DNA of 64,000 nt, from the NCBI GenBank assembly GCA_902769525.1, contig CACXPG010000007.1, positions 57,418 to 121,417 of the forward strand, read 5' to 3'. Below the pieces are notes generated by a model. The model had not been told where the DNA came from. It was given only the letters and a program-made list of their open reading frames with translations, and made no database searches. The position numbers and the translations under genes are program-made. Below, in pieces: positions 16,323-24,559 of the stretch. The DNA is from an uncultured Bacteroidia bacterium (GTDB lineage Bacteria; Bacteroidota; Bacteroidia; Bacteroidales; UBA932). Numbering within the stretch: position 1 is the first letter of the stretch; every line of letters begins with the position of its first letter.

Positions 16323-17972
16323 TTACTGCACCGGAGCCTTTATAATCACAACACTACTGTCAGGGATGCAAAGTCTGGCGTCCACATAGGTTCCGTCGTA
16401 CTTTTTCTTCTTGGTTATCACGATTGGATTTAGGGTGATCAGCGAATCCTTTATCTCGACAAGGGTCTGTGCCTGTTCCGATTTGTCCTCAAACTTTCTC
16501 CATCTGTCCAGGAACGGCACGCTTCCTACTGAAACCTCCAGGTCGGCGGTAATGGTAGTGTCTCTGATTACCTTCAGGGCGTCAAGGGAAGTTGTGTCAT
16601 CGACAATGGTGGTGGAAGACTTGTGGTCTATGCTCAGCCTCGGATAAAGGGCATAGGCTTTCTTCGTCTTTTTTCCGGACGATACAAATATGTAGTAATC
16701 TCCATAGTAAGACCGCTCTGAATCCACGGTATAGCTTTCGCCCTCAGAATCATCATCCATCTGGCGGCCGTTCCAGGTAACATAGACTCCCGGGCGGTGG
16801 CGCCTTGTCCTGCGGAACCTGTCCTCCATCTTCTCCCACTTGAACCGCTCGCCGTCTTGGGTGTCAGGAAGCTGTGCATACTGCACATAGAGGGTGTCGT
16901 AATGTTTCGGGAACGCCTTTGTTTCGGATGCATAACTTCCGCCTCTTCCAGGCCACATGTCTGAAGAAGTCCCGCCGATGGCAGATGCGGTAATGACTGC
17001 CGCCAGCCACAAAAGGAACATAATCAGTCCCGGGTGGTACTTCGGCCGCTTAAGGTTGAACAGCCATCTGATTCCATAATACAGGAACGCGATGCAAGGA
17101 ATCACAGTCACCAGAATCATTGTAATCTTCATCAGAATCCTCAGCCAAGGGCTCATTTCCAGGAAGCTGACAGCCTTGACCGGATTCACGCCGAACAGCA
17201 TGTCCGAGCCGGCAATCACTCCCCCGACAGCCGCAATGCCCATCAGTCCGAATGCAATGAACATCAGTCCCAGTATCACCTTCAGGATTCTGCCCAGCAG
17301 CCAGCCGGCCGGCTTTTGCGGATTAATGTAGTTTTCCTCCGCTCCTCTGATTCCGGGATCAGAACCCATCATCTGGCATCTCTGGCTGTAGGTCTTGGCA
17401 GAAGGCACCACAATCCAAAGGATTAGATAAGCAAAAAAACAGAGCGAGAACAAAGAAGGCAGGCCGCGGATTCCATAGAATCCATACCAGCCCCAAATAG
17501 CCTTTCCGAAGAAATGCAGCACGATTATCACGCCGAGAATTATCCTCAGAACAGAAGGGTCAAACTTGAAATAGTGGGCAAGACCGCTGCACACGCCGCC
17601 AATCATCCTGTCTTCATTGTCTCTGAAAAGACGGCGTGGAGGATTAGGCTGGGATGGTGTAAAGCCCGTGGCCTGGCCGGATGGCTGTCCTTCTCCCTCC
17701 TGGCTGTCCTGCTGGTCATCGAACTGGCTCGGGGTTCCCATAACTGCTATAACGCTGTCAACTCTCTCGAGAGTCACCACATCGTCTTTGGTGTGCTTTT
17801 CCAGAAGCAGCTCGGCGATGCGGCTTTCAATGTCATCCACAATCTCCTTTCCGCCAGGGCGCTTTGCATAATGAGACTCAATGCCTCTGAGGTAACTGTC
17901 CATACGGGCATATCCGTCTTTGTTGATAGCGAAAGAAACGCCACCTATGCTTACTTTCAATACTTCTTCCAT
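16323..17972 (-). CDS. PspC-domain envelope-stress membrane protein (549 aa)
   Basis: Residues 1-75 form a small domain shared with the PspC protein at 18370 (MEEVLKVSIGGVSFAINKDGYARMDS; then DDIESRIAELLLEK). After a Gln/Pro linker, the PspC domain begins near 113 (RRLFRDNEDRMIGGVCSGLAHYF), with hydrophobic segments to about 190. Further membrane segments lie near 225-250, 275-300 and 310-335, and a large C-terminal extracytoplasmic domain closes the protein. PspC domains act in membrane-stress sensing. It starts 2 bases after the PadR gene stop, in an operon of PspC, PadR and PspC. Confidence 0.85.
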   Translation of the reverse strand: MEEVLKVSIGGVSFAINKDGYARMDSYLRGIESHYAKRPGGKEIVDDIESRIAELLLEKHTKDDVVTLERVDSVIAVMGTPSQFDDQQDSQEGEGQPSGQATGFTPSQPNPPRRLFRDNEDRMIGGVCSGLAHYFKFDPSVLRIILGVIIVLHFFGKAIWGWYGFYGIRGLPSLFSLCFFAYLILWIVVPSAKTYSQRCQMMGSDPGIRGAEENYINPQKPAGWLLGRILKVILGLMFIAFGLMGIAAVGGVIAGSDMLFGVNPVKAVSFLEMSPWLRILMKITMILVTVIPCIAFLYYGIRWLFNLKRPKYHPGLIMFLLWLAAVITASAIGGTSSDMWPGRGGSYASETKAFPKHYDTLYVQYAQLPDTQDGERFKWEKMEDRFRRTRRHRPGVYVTWNGRQMDDDSEGESYTVDSERSYYGDYYIFVSSGKKTKKAYALYPRLSIDHKSSTTIVDDTTSLDALKVIRDTTITADLEVSVGSVPFLDRWRKFEDKSEQAQTLVEIKDSLITLNPIVITKKKKYDGTYVDARLCIPDSSVVIIKAPVQ

Positions 17973-17974
17973 AA

Positions 17975-18361
17975 TTAAGCCTCCTTGTCCTGTTCTATTC
18001 CTGTTTTCAGATAATCTACCGTCTTGACGACCTCTCCCCAGGCCTCGTCCATAAGCTCAAGAGCCTTGCGGCCTTTATCGGTGAGAGAATAATACTTTCT
18101 TGGCGGGCCGCTCGGGCTCTCTTCCCATCTGTAAGACAGAAGTCCCTGATTTTTCTGGCGGGCCAGAAGCGGGTACAGCGTGCCTTCCACCACAATCATC
18201 TTTGCCGCCTTGAGTTCGGAAATCATAGGAGAAACGTAGGAGTCTCCCTTTCTGAGAATGCTCAGAATACAGTATTCCAGCACTCCCTTTCTCATCTGAG
18301 CCTTAATGTTCTCGGCATTAAGCTCAAGATCCGCGTTGTTTATGTTGTCTCTTATTTCCAT
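17975..18361 (-). CDS. PadR-family transcriptional regulator
   Basis: Winged-helix regulator of about 128 residues. I place the start at MEIRDN (18361), 8 bases after the preceding gene; the region MRKGVLEYCILSILRKGDSYVSPMI is the PadR HTH start, and VEGTLYPLLARQKNQGLLSYRWEE plus GPPRKYYSLTDKGRKAL are the recognition helix and wing. PadR proteins usually repress their own operon. Two near-palindromic sites at 19037-19089, upstream of the first gene, are its probable operators. It lies between two PspC genes, so it is likely the switch for this envelope-stress operon. Confidence 0.9.
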   Translation of the reverse strand: MEIRDNINNADLELNAENIKAQMRKGVLEYCILSILRKGDSYVSPMISELKAAKMIVVEGTLYPLLARQKNQGLLSYRWEESPSGPPRKYYSLTDKGRKALELMDEAWGEVVKTVDYLKTGIEQDKEA

Positions 18362-18369
18362 AGCCGTTT

Positions 18370-18975
18370 TTATCTTCTTGTGAATCTTGCCAGGTTTTCT
18401 GCCGTAATCGGCCAGCCCCTCATCTCGCATTTCTCAACCGGAGTCTTTGCCGCAGGAGCAACTATCCACAAAACAATGTAGAGCAGAAGTCCGCCGCCCA
18501 CGAACAGGAAGAGGATAATGAATATAATCTTCAAAATCGTGGAGTCGAAATCCAGATAATGTCCCAGTCCGGCACAGACACCACCTATAAAAGCGTTGTC
18601 AACGTCGCGATAGAGCTTTTTCTTCGGTGAATAGGCATACCCGCCGGAGTAATAGGCCCTGTTCTGCGTGTAGGCATTGCCTGTCTGCTGATAAGACTGG
18701 TTCTGGATTCGGCTGTAAGGCGTTCCGTCCGGCATTCCGAGCTGGGCGGTAATCTCGTCAATCATCGCGATGTTGACCACATTCCTTTCCGGAGTGATTT
18801 TCATCGACAGTATTTCAGCGATCCTGTCCTCAAGCTCATACATTGTAGCGTCAGACTGGACCCCTGCAGAAGATTTTGTCCTGAAGGCGTCGAGATATTC
18901 TCTCAAGGCCTGGTAAGCATCTGTCTCCAGAGTGAAACCTTTGTTGCCCACGGCAACGTTTACAACTTCTTTCAT
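18370..18975 (-). CDS. PspC-domain membrane protein (201 aa)
   Basis: First gene of the operon. Residues 1-85 match the N-terminal small domain of the larger paralog at 16323 (MKEVVNVAVGNKGFTLETDAYQAL; TPERNVVNIAMIDEITAQLGMP). After a Tyr/Gln-rich linker the PspC domain starts near 120 (KKLYRDVDNAFIGGVCAGLGHYL), with one long hydrophobic stretch at 143-171. The C-terminus is cytoplasmic and ends close to the PadR start. Presumed role: sensing or buffering membrane stress, with its expression set by the PadR partner. Confidence 0.85.
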   Translation of the reverse strand: MKEVVNVAVGNKGFTLETDAYQALREYLDAFRTKSSAGVQSDATMYELEDRIAEILSMKITPERNVVNIAMIDEITAQLGMPDGTPYSRIQNQSYQQTGNAYTQNRAYYSGGYAYSPKKKLYRDVDNAFIGGVCAGLGHYLDFDSTILKIIFIILFLFVGGGLLLYIVLWIVAPAAKTPVEKCEMRGWPITAENLARFTRR

Positions 18976-19036
18976 ATCCGTAATATTTATAATGTTATTT
19001 TCTTTTTTGTCCAGAAAGGTACTGTGCCTTCACTGG

Positions 19037-19089
19037 TATTTTGCAATGCAAACATACAACAATTTATAGGTACTTTGTATTGCAAGGTA
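19037..19089. promoter_or_regulatory. Twin palindromic operator and -7 box, probable PadR control region
   Basis: TACTTTGTATTGCAAGGTA (19071-19089) is a 19-base near-palindrome: 14 of 18 flanking bases pair about the central base 19080. A second, weaker copy TATTTTGCAATGCAAACAT lies at 19037-19055; reversed, it matches at most positions. Centres are 34 bases apart. The minus-strand -7 element TATGTTTG (19056-19049) falls in the second copy, so a bound repressor would block the operon promoter. The region 18976-19192 (217 bases) otherwise holds only the secG terminator. Confidence 0.6.
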
Positions 19090-19104
19090 GTAGATTTTTA
19101 AGAA

Positions 19105-19146
19105 AACCTGATACGTCGTTGAATTGATTCGCCTCAGTATCAGGTT
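19105..19146 (-). terminator. Intrinsic terminator after secG
   Basis: A perfect 10-base inverted repeat (AACCTGATAC and GTATCAGGTT) with a 22-base loop is followed on the minus strand by a T-rich stretch. It ends the EBP-LptE-TPR-SecG transcript and insulates the PadR operon promoter just beyond. Confidence 0.65.
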
Positions 19147-19192
19147 ATTGTAAAATTGTTACGTTTTTGTTACAAAACCGCCTGTCTGGCTG

Positions 19193-19549
19193 TTATTCAG
19201 CCGGAGTCTCGGTTGCAGGAGCCTCTGTTGATGGAGCCTGCTCGGTTGTAATAGGGAACGTAGGCGCTGCGTTAACCGGAGCGCTCTGCTGGATGTCCTT
19301 GGTGATATCCATCTGAGCCCTGCTTCTTGTAGAGATAGCTGCGGTTGCGGCAATGCTGAAAACTATAATAATGGCGGCGAACCACCAGGTTGCCTTTTCA
19401 AGTATGTCGGCGGCCTGTCTTACACCAAAAGTCTGGTTGCCGGCTGCAAAGTTGGAAGCAAGTCCGCCACCCTTTGAATTCTGAAGAAGGACGGCGATGG
19501 TAAGCAGAACACTTGCTATCACGATTATTGTTACAAAAACTCCGTACAT
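19193..19549 (-). CDS. secG: SecG, preprotein translocase subunit
   Basis: Small membrane subunit of the SecYEG translocon, 118 residues. Two membrane segments (2-22 and 55-75) flank the family loop LLQNSKGGGLASNFAAGNQTFG at 21-42. The Ala/Pro/Thr-rich C-terminal tail (about 90-118) is low complexity, as often seen in Bacteroidetes SecG. It is the last gene of the cluster with the enhancer-binding regulator, LptE and a TPR protein, a gene order I recognise as common in this phylum. Confidence 0.93.
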   Translation of the reverse strand: MYGVFVTIIVIASVLLTIAVLLQNSKGGGLASNFAAGNQTFGVRQAADILEKATWWFAAIIIVFSIAATAAISTRSRAQMDITKDIQQSAPVNAAPTFPITTEQAPSTEAPATETPAE

Positions 19550-19608
19550 ATTAATCTGTCTATTTTATTCTTTTTCAGACCATTTCGCCCGCCTTGCAAG
19601 GTATCGCG

Positions 19609-20277
19609 CTATGCGGAAGGCGATTCGGAATGGTTTTTCAAATCATTTACAAGGGCTGCAAAGTAAGCACTTTTTTGCGGATATAGCAAAATTAGTTTAG
19701 AGAAAACTTCTATTGCCTTGTCGTAAAAGCCTTGCTGGGCGTATATGTGGCCGAGGGTTTCCGTGCAGAAAGCCAGGTCGTCAAAATTGACTTTTCCGTC
19801 TTCGGTGAGCATAGAAGATTTCTTTGCCTGAGGCTGGGCTGGAGTTTCCTCCTGCTTGTTTGGAGCCTCCTCCGCCTGGCGGTAAAACGGACTGTTCCTG
19901 AGCTTCAGCTCCATATCATCCTCTGGCGATATGCTTTTAAGGTCGTCTTTGGAGAAAAAGTCAGCCCCGGCCACGATGACTCTCGGCTTGTGGACGGGCT
20001 CTATTACTTCCGGTTCCGGAAGAACTGGCTCGGCGGCCACTTCCTCTTCTATCTCTTCTGCCGGAGAGCTTATCCTGTTGTAAAGAGTCTGCCTGGAAGA
20101 CAGGAAAACGGCGGACTCCGACAGTTTTTGCCTGAAGGCTTCCTCGTCTATGCGGTAGAGTTTTTCCATCATTATCTCCCGCAAATAAGCAAACCACGGG
20201 CACTGCTTGAGCAGAGTGTCCATCTCCATCACGTCCAGGGACGGCACGTTGCCATATTTAATGCCGCTTATCTCCAT
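19609..20277 (-). CDS. Tetratricopeptide-repeat protein of the lptE-secG cluster
   Basis: A 222-residue protein without signal peptide. The C-terminal part (about 165-210) holds one clear TPR-like helix pair (FCTETLGHIYAQQGFYDKAIEVFSKLILLYP). The middle is acidic and Pro-rich, probably disordered, and the N-terminal 75 residues are helical. It overlaps lptE by 10 bases and is always seen by me in this neighbourhood in Bacteroidales, but no specific function is known. Confidence 0.75.
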   Translation of the reverse strand: MEISGIKYGNVPSLDVMEMDTLLKQCPWFAYLREIMMEKLYRIDEEAFRQKLSESAVFLSSRQTLYNRISSPAEEIEEEVAAEPVLPEPEVIEPVHKPRVIVAGADFFSKDDLKSISPEDDMELKLRNSPFYRQAEEAPNKQEETPAQPQAKKSSMLTEDGKVNFDDLAFCTETLGHIYAQQGFYDKAIEVFSKLILLYPQKSAYFAALVNDLKNHSESPSA

Positions 20278-20783
20278 TCAGCTACGGTAGCGTTGAATAT
20301 ATCCTCGACAAGTGTTTCTATAATCTGCTGGCAGAGAACATCCTGCACTGCATCCAGCGAGTTGGTTGAGTCATAGTCCTGATATGCCGCAAAGGACCTT
20401 CCCCCAGGAAATGCCTCGTCCGGATACTTGTTGTTCTTGTAGAAAATCCTGACAGTGATGGTCAGGCGGTTTCTTGCGGCTACCTCGTCTGCGGTAACGG
20501 CGGTCGGTGTCACTTCATAGCCTGTAATATATCCCGAAACCTCCAGGTCGGCATCCTCATACACCATCTCCAGCTTGGTCAGCCGGCGGTACTTGTCCTG
20601 CAGCTCCTGAGTCAGGTTGCCCGCCAGGGTAGGATTTATCTGCATTGCCTTGTTCTCAAGGTTGGCGACAAATATGGTCTTTATGTCAGGCTGAAGAGAC
20701 GTTCCTGAAAAAGAATAGATTCCACATCCGCACAAGGCAAACGGAATCACAACAAACATCAGTATCCTAGTCAGTTTTTTCAT
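20268..20783 (-). CDS. lptE: LptE-family LPS-assembly lipoprotein
   Basis: Outer-membrane lipoprotein of 171 residues that would plug the LptD barrel and help insert lipopolysaccharide. Signal peptide with lipobox LCGC (Cys20). The segment YSFSGTSLQPDIKTIFVANLEN and the later YRRLTKLEMVYEDADLEVSGYITGYEV match the Bacteroidetes LptE family (secretin-like fold). It overlaps the regulator gene upstream and the TPR gene downstream, so translation is coupled. Confidence 0.88.
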   Translation of the reverse strand: MKKLTRILMFVVIPFALCGCGIYSFSGTSLQPDIKTIFVANLENKAMQINPTLAGNLTQELQDKYRRLTKLEMVYEDADLEVSGYITGYEVTPTAVTADEVAARNRLTITVRIFYKNNKYPDEAFPGGRSFAAYQDYDSTNSLDAVQDVLCQQIIETLVEDIFNATVAEWR

Positions 20784-21961
20784 TGCTTTTTCTTCCTTTC
20801 GTTTTGAATGCCGTATTCTTTTATCTTGCGGTACAGTGTCCTTTCTGAAATCTTCAGTTCCTTGGCGGCGGCTTTGCGGTTGCGGGGGTATTTGTTCAGA
20901 ACCTCCCTTATCATTTTTTCCTCCATTGCCTGAAGCGAATGATTGTCGATGCTCTCGGCGACAGGTTCCGGCTCTACAGTTTCAGTAAAGACAGCGTCAT
21001 CCGGCGTCTGGTCTACCGGCTGGGCGGCAACCTGAATGTTAGGCATCGGAGTCTGTGCAGACATCTTGTTTTTCAGTTCGTCGACCTCCTGCTTCAGGGT
21101 CAATATCATCTTGATTATCATTTTCTTGTCGCCACCAAAAAAGTCATCTTGAGCCAAGTCCACCGGATGAAGGTCTTCGCCATAGAATGGAAGATACTTC
21201 TTGATAGTGGCGGGATTTATCTGGCGTGAAGGCTCAAGGATGGTAATCTGGTCCACGATGTTTTTCAGCTGGCGGATGTTTCCCGGCCATCTGTATGAAA
21301 TCAGAATAGACTGTGCATCCTTGTCAAGAGAAACCGGGGCAAGATTGTAGCGGTCTGCGCAGTCTGAGGCGAACTTCCTGAAAAGCATCAGTATATCGCT
21401 TTTTCTTTCCCTGAGAGGAGGAAGATAGATCGGCACCTGGTTAAGCCTGTAGTAAAGGTCCTCCCTGAACCGTCTCTGGCGGATGGCCTCCTGCAGATCC
21501 ACGTTTGTGGCTGCAATCACCCTGACATCGGTTTTCTGGACCGTGGAGGAACCCACCTTATAGAACTCGCCGCTTTCCAGAACCCTGAGCAGCCTCTTCT
21601 GCGATTCTGCAGAAAGCTCGCCGACTTCATCCAGGAAAATTGTTCCTCCGTCGGCTTCCTCAAAATAGCCCTTGCGGTTGTCGTTGGCTCCCGTAAAAGA
21701 ACCCTTTATATGGCCGAAAAGCTCCGATTCCATTGTTCCCTCCGGAATGGCGCCGCAGTTTACTGCAATATACTTTTTGTGCTTTCTCGGGCTGCTAAAA
21801 TGAATAATCTTTGGTATAGATTCCTTTCCCACGCCGCTCTCCCCGCTTACCAGCACGGAAACATCCGTAGAAGCAACTCTCTCCGCCACCGTCAGGGCAT
21901 AGTTGAACTGCGGATCATCTCCTATCAGGTCGAATCTGTTTTTCAAACTCTGCAATTCCAT
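20780..21961 (-). CDS. Sigma-54-dependent enhancer-binding activator without receiver domain
   Basis: AAA+ transcription activator of 393 residues. Walker A GESGVGKE is at 40-47, the sigma-54 contact loop GSFTGA at 87-92 (canonical GAFTGA, so Ala to Ser), and Walker B GGTIFLDE at 105-112. A Fis-type HTH closes the protein (NRKAAAKELKISERTLYRKIKEYGI). There is no N-terminal sensor domain, so activity is probably set by expression or a partner. First gene of the lptE-secG cluster; a -7 element TAACTTTG lies at 21995-21988. Confidence 0.92.
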   Translation of the reverse strand: MELQSLKNRFDLIGDDPQFNYALTVAERVASTDVSVLVSGESGVGKESIPKIIHFSSPRKHKKYIAVNCGAIPEGTMESELFGHIKGSFTGANDNRKGYFEEADGGTIFLDEVGELSAESQKRLLRVLESGEFYKVGSSTVQKTDVRVIAATNVDLQEAIRQRRFREDLYYRLNQVPIYLPPLRERKSDILMLFRKFASDCADRYNLAPVSLDKDAQSILISYRWPGNIRQLKNIVDQITILEPSRQINPATIKKYLPFYGEDLHPVDLAQDDFFGGDKKMIIKMILTLKQEVDELKNKMSAQTPMPNIQVAAQPVDQTPDDAVFTETVEPEPVAESIDNHSLQAMEEKMIREVLNKYPRNRKAAAKELKISERTLYRKIKEYGIQNERKKKQ

Positions 21962-21987
21962 TCTTAATCTTTTTTATACCTGTTGGG

Positions 21988-22025
21988 CAAAGTTAATAAA
22001 AACTGACATTTTTTCAGTATTTTTG
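21988..22025. promoter_or_regulatory. Divergent -7 elements between the activator gene and kdsB
   Basis: Minus strand: TAACTTTG at 21995-21988 serves the sigma-54 activator gene. Plus strand: TATTTTTG at 22018-22025 points to kdsB. Downstream, a GGCAAG-acagcg-CTTGCC hairpin (22032-22049) followed by a short T-run lies in the kdsB leader and could act in attenuation; its function is not clear. Confidence 0.45.
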
Positions 22026-22087
22026 TCTGATGGCAAGACAGCGCTTGCCTGATTTTTGCATTTGACAACAAGCTTACTTGTCATACG

Positions 22088-22846
22088 ATGAATAACATAT
22101 TGGCAATTATACCTTCCAGATACGCTTCTACACGCTTTCCGGGAAAGCCGCTGGCCCTTGTCCACGGCGTTCCGATGGTGGTCAGGGTTTACGGGCAGGC
22201 AAAGAAAGTCTTCAGCCACGTATGCGTGGCCACTGATGACGAAAGGATTTTCGACACCGTGACAAGGCACGGAGGCTTTGCGGTTATGACCTCTACATCC
22301 CACAGAAGCGGTACTGACAGATGCCTGGAAGCTTTAAGAATATATACGGCAAAAACCGGAGAGTCTTTCAGCGGCGTGGTGAACGTCCAGGGAGACGAGC
22401 CTTTCATATCCCCGCTCCAGATAGAGACTCTTGCAAACACCCTGATGCAGGATGGAGTGGACATCGCAACCATCGTGAAAAAGGCTTCCGGCGTCAATGA
22501 GCTCAAAGACCCTAACCGTCCTAAGGTTGTTGTGGACAAAAACATGAACGCGCTGTACTTTTCCCGCAGCATGATTCCTTTTCATCGCGGAGGAGAACTC
22601 CAGGACCCGATTCCGGAAGACCTGCCATATTACCTTCACGTGGGTCTGTACGGATACCGGAGCCAGGCGCTGGAAAGTATTTGCGCAATGGAAGAAAGTT
22701 TCCTGGAAAAGACGGAGAAGCTCGAGCAGCTCAGGTGGCTGGAAAACGGACTTAAAATCAGGGTTGCCCTTTGCAACGAGCCGTCTTTCGGGATAGACAC
22801 CCCGGAAGACCTAGAACGCATTAACAAAATGCGCTTTGAAGAATAA
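22088..22846 (+). CDS. kdsB: 3-deoxy-manno-octulosonate cytidylyltransferase
   Basis: CMP-KDO synthetase of 252 residues: activates KDO with CTP for LPS core assembly in the cytoplasm. The nucleotide-binding start IIPSRYASTRFPGKPLA and the motif VNVQGDEPFI (substrate/Mg binding) are present, as are HRSGTDRCLEA and the C-terminal GIDTPEDLERI. Length and motifs match the enzyme throughout. It is followed by the OmpA/TPR protein gene with an 18-base gap. Confidence 0.96.
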   Translation: MNNILAIIPSRYASTRFPGKPLALVHGVPMVVRVYGQAKKVFSHVCVATDDERIFDTVTRHGGFAVMTSTSHRSGTDRCLEALRIYTAKTGESFSGVVNVQGDEPFISPLQIETLANTLMQDGVDIATIVKKASGVNELKDPNRPKVVVDKNMNALYFSRSMIPFHRGGELQDPIPEDLPYYLHVGLYGYRSQALESICAMEESFLEKTEKLEQLRWLENGLKIRVALCNEPSFGIDTPEDLERINKMRFEE

Positions 22847-22864
22847 TAGCAAAACAATGATTAT

Positions 22865-24541
22865 ATGAAGAGATTTTTCAAATTCACTCTCATTGCGGCA
22901 GTTGCCGCTCTGGCCGCATTCTGCGCCAATCCGCAGCAGATGGCAAAGCTGGCCTCTATGGTAAAGACAGAATGCAACCCGGCTGTTCTGGAATGTGTAG
23001 GCGGACAGATCAAGGCCACATACACTATCACTTTCCCGGCAAAGTATTTTCTCCAGAACGCATATATGAAGGTTACTCCGGAACTCGTTTACGGAGACAA
23101 GAAGGAAGTTGGCCCGGATTTCTGGATGCAGGGAGAAAAAATCCGCGACAACTATGCCGTCATTCCTTTCAAAACCTCAAGCCAGACAAGCAGAGACGTT
23201 GTCTTCCCGTATAAAAAAGGAATGGAAAAGGCTACTCTTCAGTTAAGGGTAACTATCTATAACGCGGCAAAGTCCAAGAGCTGGGAATATCCTGTGGCAT
23301 TCAAGATCGCCGAAGGAACCAACTGCACATCCATGCTCGTCCAGTCTAACGGCATTCCTTACTTTGAAAAGGACAACTATGAACTGGAAACCGTAGAGCA
23401 GGTCGAGACCCAGATTCTCTACGACGTGAACAAGTCTGACGTAAAGGCTTCCCGCCTCAACTCAGAAGAAGTGAAAGCCTTCGAGAAATTCCTCAAGGAT
23501 TCCAAGAACGACTCCAGAACCAGTGTAACCGGCGGAAAGATTATCGGATACGCTTCTCCTGAAGGCCCTGAGGACAAGAACAACAAACTCTCGATCCAGA
23601 GAGCCAAGAGCGCCAAGGCAGCATACGACAAGACCATCTCCAAGAATGCCGAAATGAATCTGGACATGACCGTTGAAGAGAAGGGAGAGGACTGGGAAGG
23701 ATTCAAGAAACTTGTCGAGCAGTCTAACATAGAAGACAAAGACCTTATTATCAGAGTGCTCAGCATGTACTCGGATCCTGTGGTAAGAGAGCGTGAAATC
23801 AGGAATATGTCTCAGGTGTTCCAGACCCTGAACACAAAGGTTCTCCCTCAGCTTCGCCGCAGCCGCATCGTGGCACAGGTCAACAGAAAGAACTTCACCG
23901 ATGAAGAGCTGATGACAATGATCGAGACCGACGACAACCGCCTGACCGAAGAAGCTCTGCTCTATTCAGCCAACCTTCTGTCCGACAACGCAAAGAAGGA
24001 GGCTGTTCTAAAGAAAGCCGCACAGAGATTCAAGAGCCAGAGGGCTTACAACAACCTGGCGGCTCTGGCTATCCAGAACAACAGGCCAGACGAGGCCAAG
24101 ACATGGCTCGACAAGGTCGAGAAGAAAACAGCAGGCTACTACAACAACCTGGGCGCCATTGAGATGCAGAAGGGCAACATAGACCAGGCCGCTGAATACT
24201 TCTATATGGCCAAGGGAGAAAACGGAGAAATCATTGATGTTGCAAAGGATAATCTCGGAGGTCTTCTGATTATGGACGGAGACTATGACGGAGCTCTTGA
24301 AGTCCTGGACGGAGTTGACGGATTCAACCACGGCCTGGCTCTGATTCTCAAGGGCAGAAACGACGAGGCGCAGAAGGTTCTCAAGAAAGAACTCGACCCG
24401 GACGAATCTTATCTGAGAGCCATCATAGCAGCTCGCAAGGGACAGGTTTCCAACTGCGAGATGGAGCTTGTAAAAGCCTTTGCAAAACCTGTTTACGAAG
24501 AGAGAATAGACACCGATATCGAATTTGCCCCTCTCCAGTAA
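22865..24541 (+). CDS. Exported OmpA-like protein with C-terminal tetratricopeptide repeats
   Basis: Protein of 558 residues with a hydrophobic N-terminus (4-22; the FCAN at 19-22 could be a lipobox). Residues 25-180 form a beta-rich domain; 185-290 carry an OmpA-like core (ILYDVNKSDVKASRLNSEEV...GYASPEGPEDKNNKLSIQRAKS), the equivalent of the peptidoglycan-binding fold. From about 375 TPR-like helix pairs follow (AYNNLAALAIQNNRPDEAKTWL; YYNNLGAIEMQKGNIDQAAEYF). The domain set is common in Bacteroidales envelope proteins; precise role unknown. Confidence 0.8.
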   Translation: MKRFFKFTLIAAVAALAAFCANPQQMAKLASMVKTECNPAVLECVGGQIKATYTITFPAKYFLQNAYMKVTPELVYGDKKEVGPDFWMQGEKIRDNYAVIPFKTSSQTSRDVVFPYKKGMEKATLQLRVTIYNAAKSKSWEYPVAFKIAEGTNCTSMLVQSNGIPYFEKDNYELETVEQVETQILYDVNKSDVKASRLNSEEVKAFEKFLKDSKNDSRTSVTGGKIIGYASPEGPEDKNNKLSIQRAKSAKAAYDKTISKNAEMNLDMTVEEKGEDWEGFKKLVEQSNIEDKDLIIRVLSMYSDPVVREREIRNMSQVFQTLNTKVLPQLRRSRIVAQVNRKNFTDEELMTMIETDDNRLTEEALLYSANLLSDNAKKEAVLKKAAQRFKSQRAYNNLAALAIQNNRPDEAKTWLDKVEKKTAGYYNNLGAIEMQKGNIDQAAEYFYMAKGENGEIIDVAKDNLGGLLIMDGDYDGALEVLDGVDGFNHGLALILKGRNDEAQKVLKKELDPDESYLRAIIAARKGQVSNCEMELVKAFAKPVYEERIDTDIEFAPLQ

Positions 24542-24559
24542 CCTGCAAGATTTCTCAAA

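Noticed and set aside
22032-22049. GGCAAG/CTTGCC hairpin and TGGC...TTGC read as a sigma-54 promoter for kdsB
   Set aside because: The spacing between the GG and GC elements is 13 bases, not 10, so it is not a -24/-12 site.
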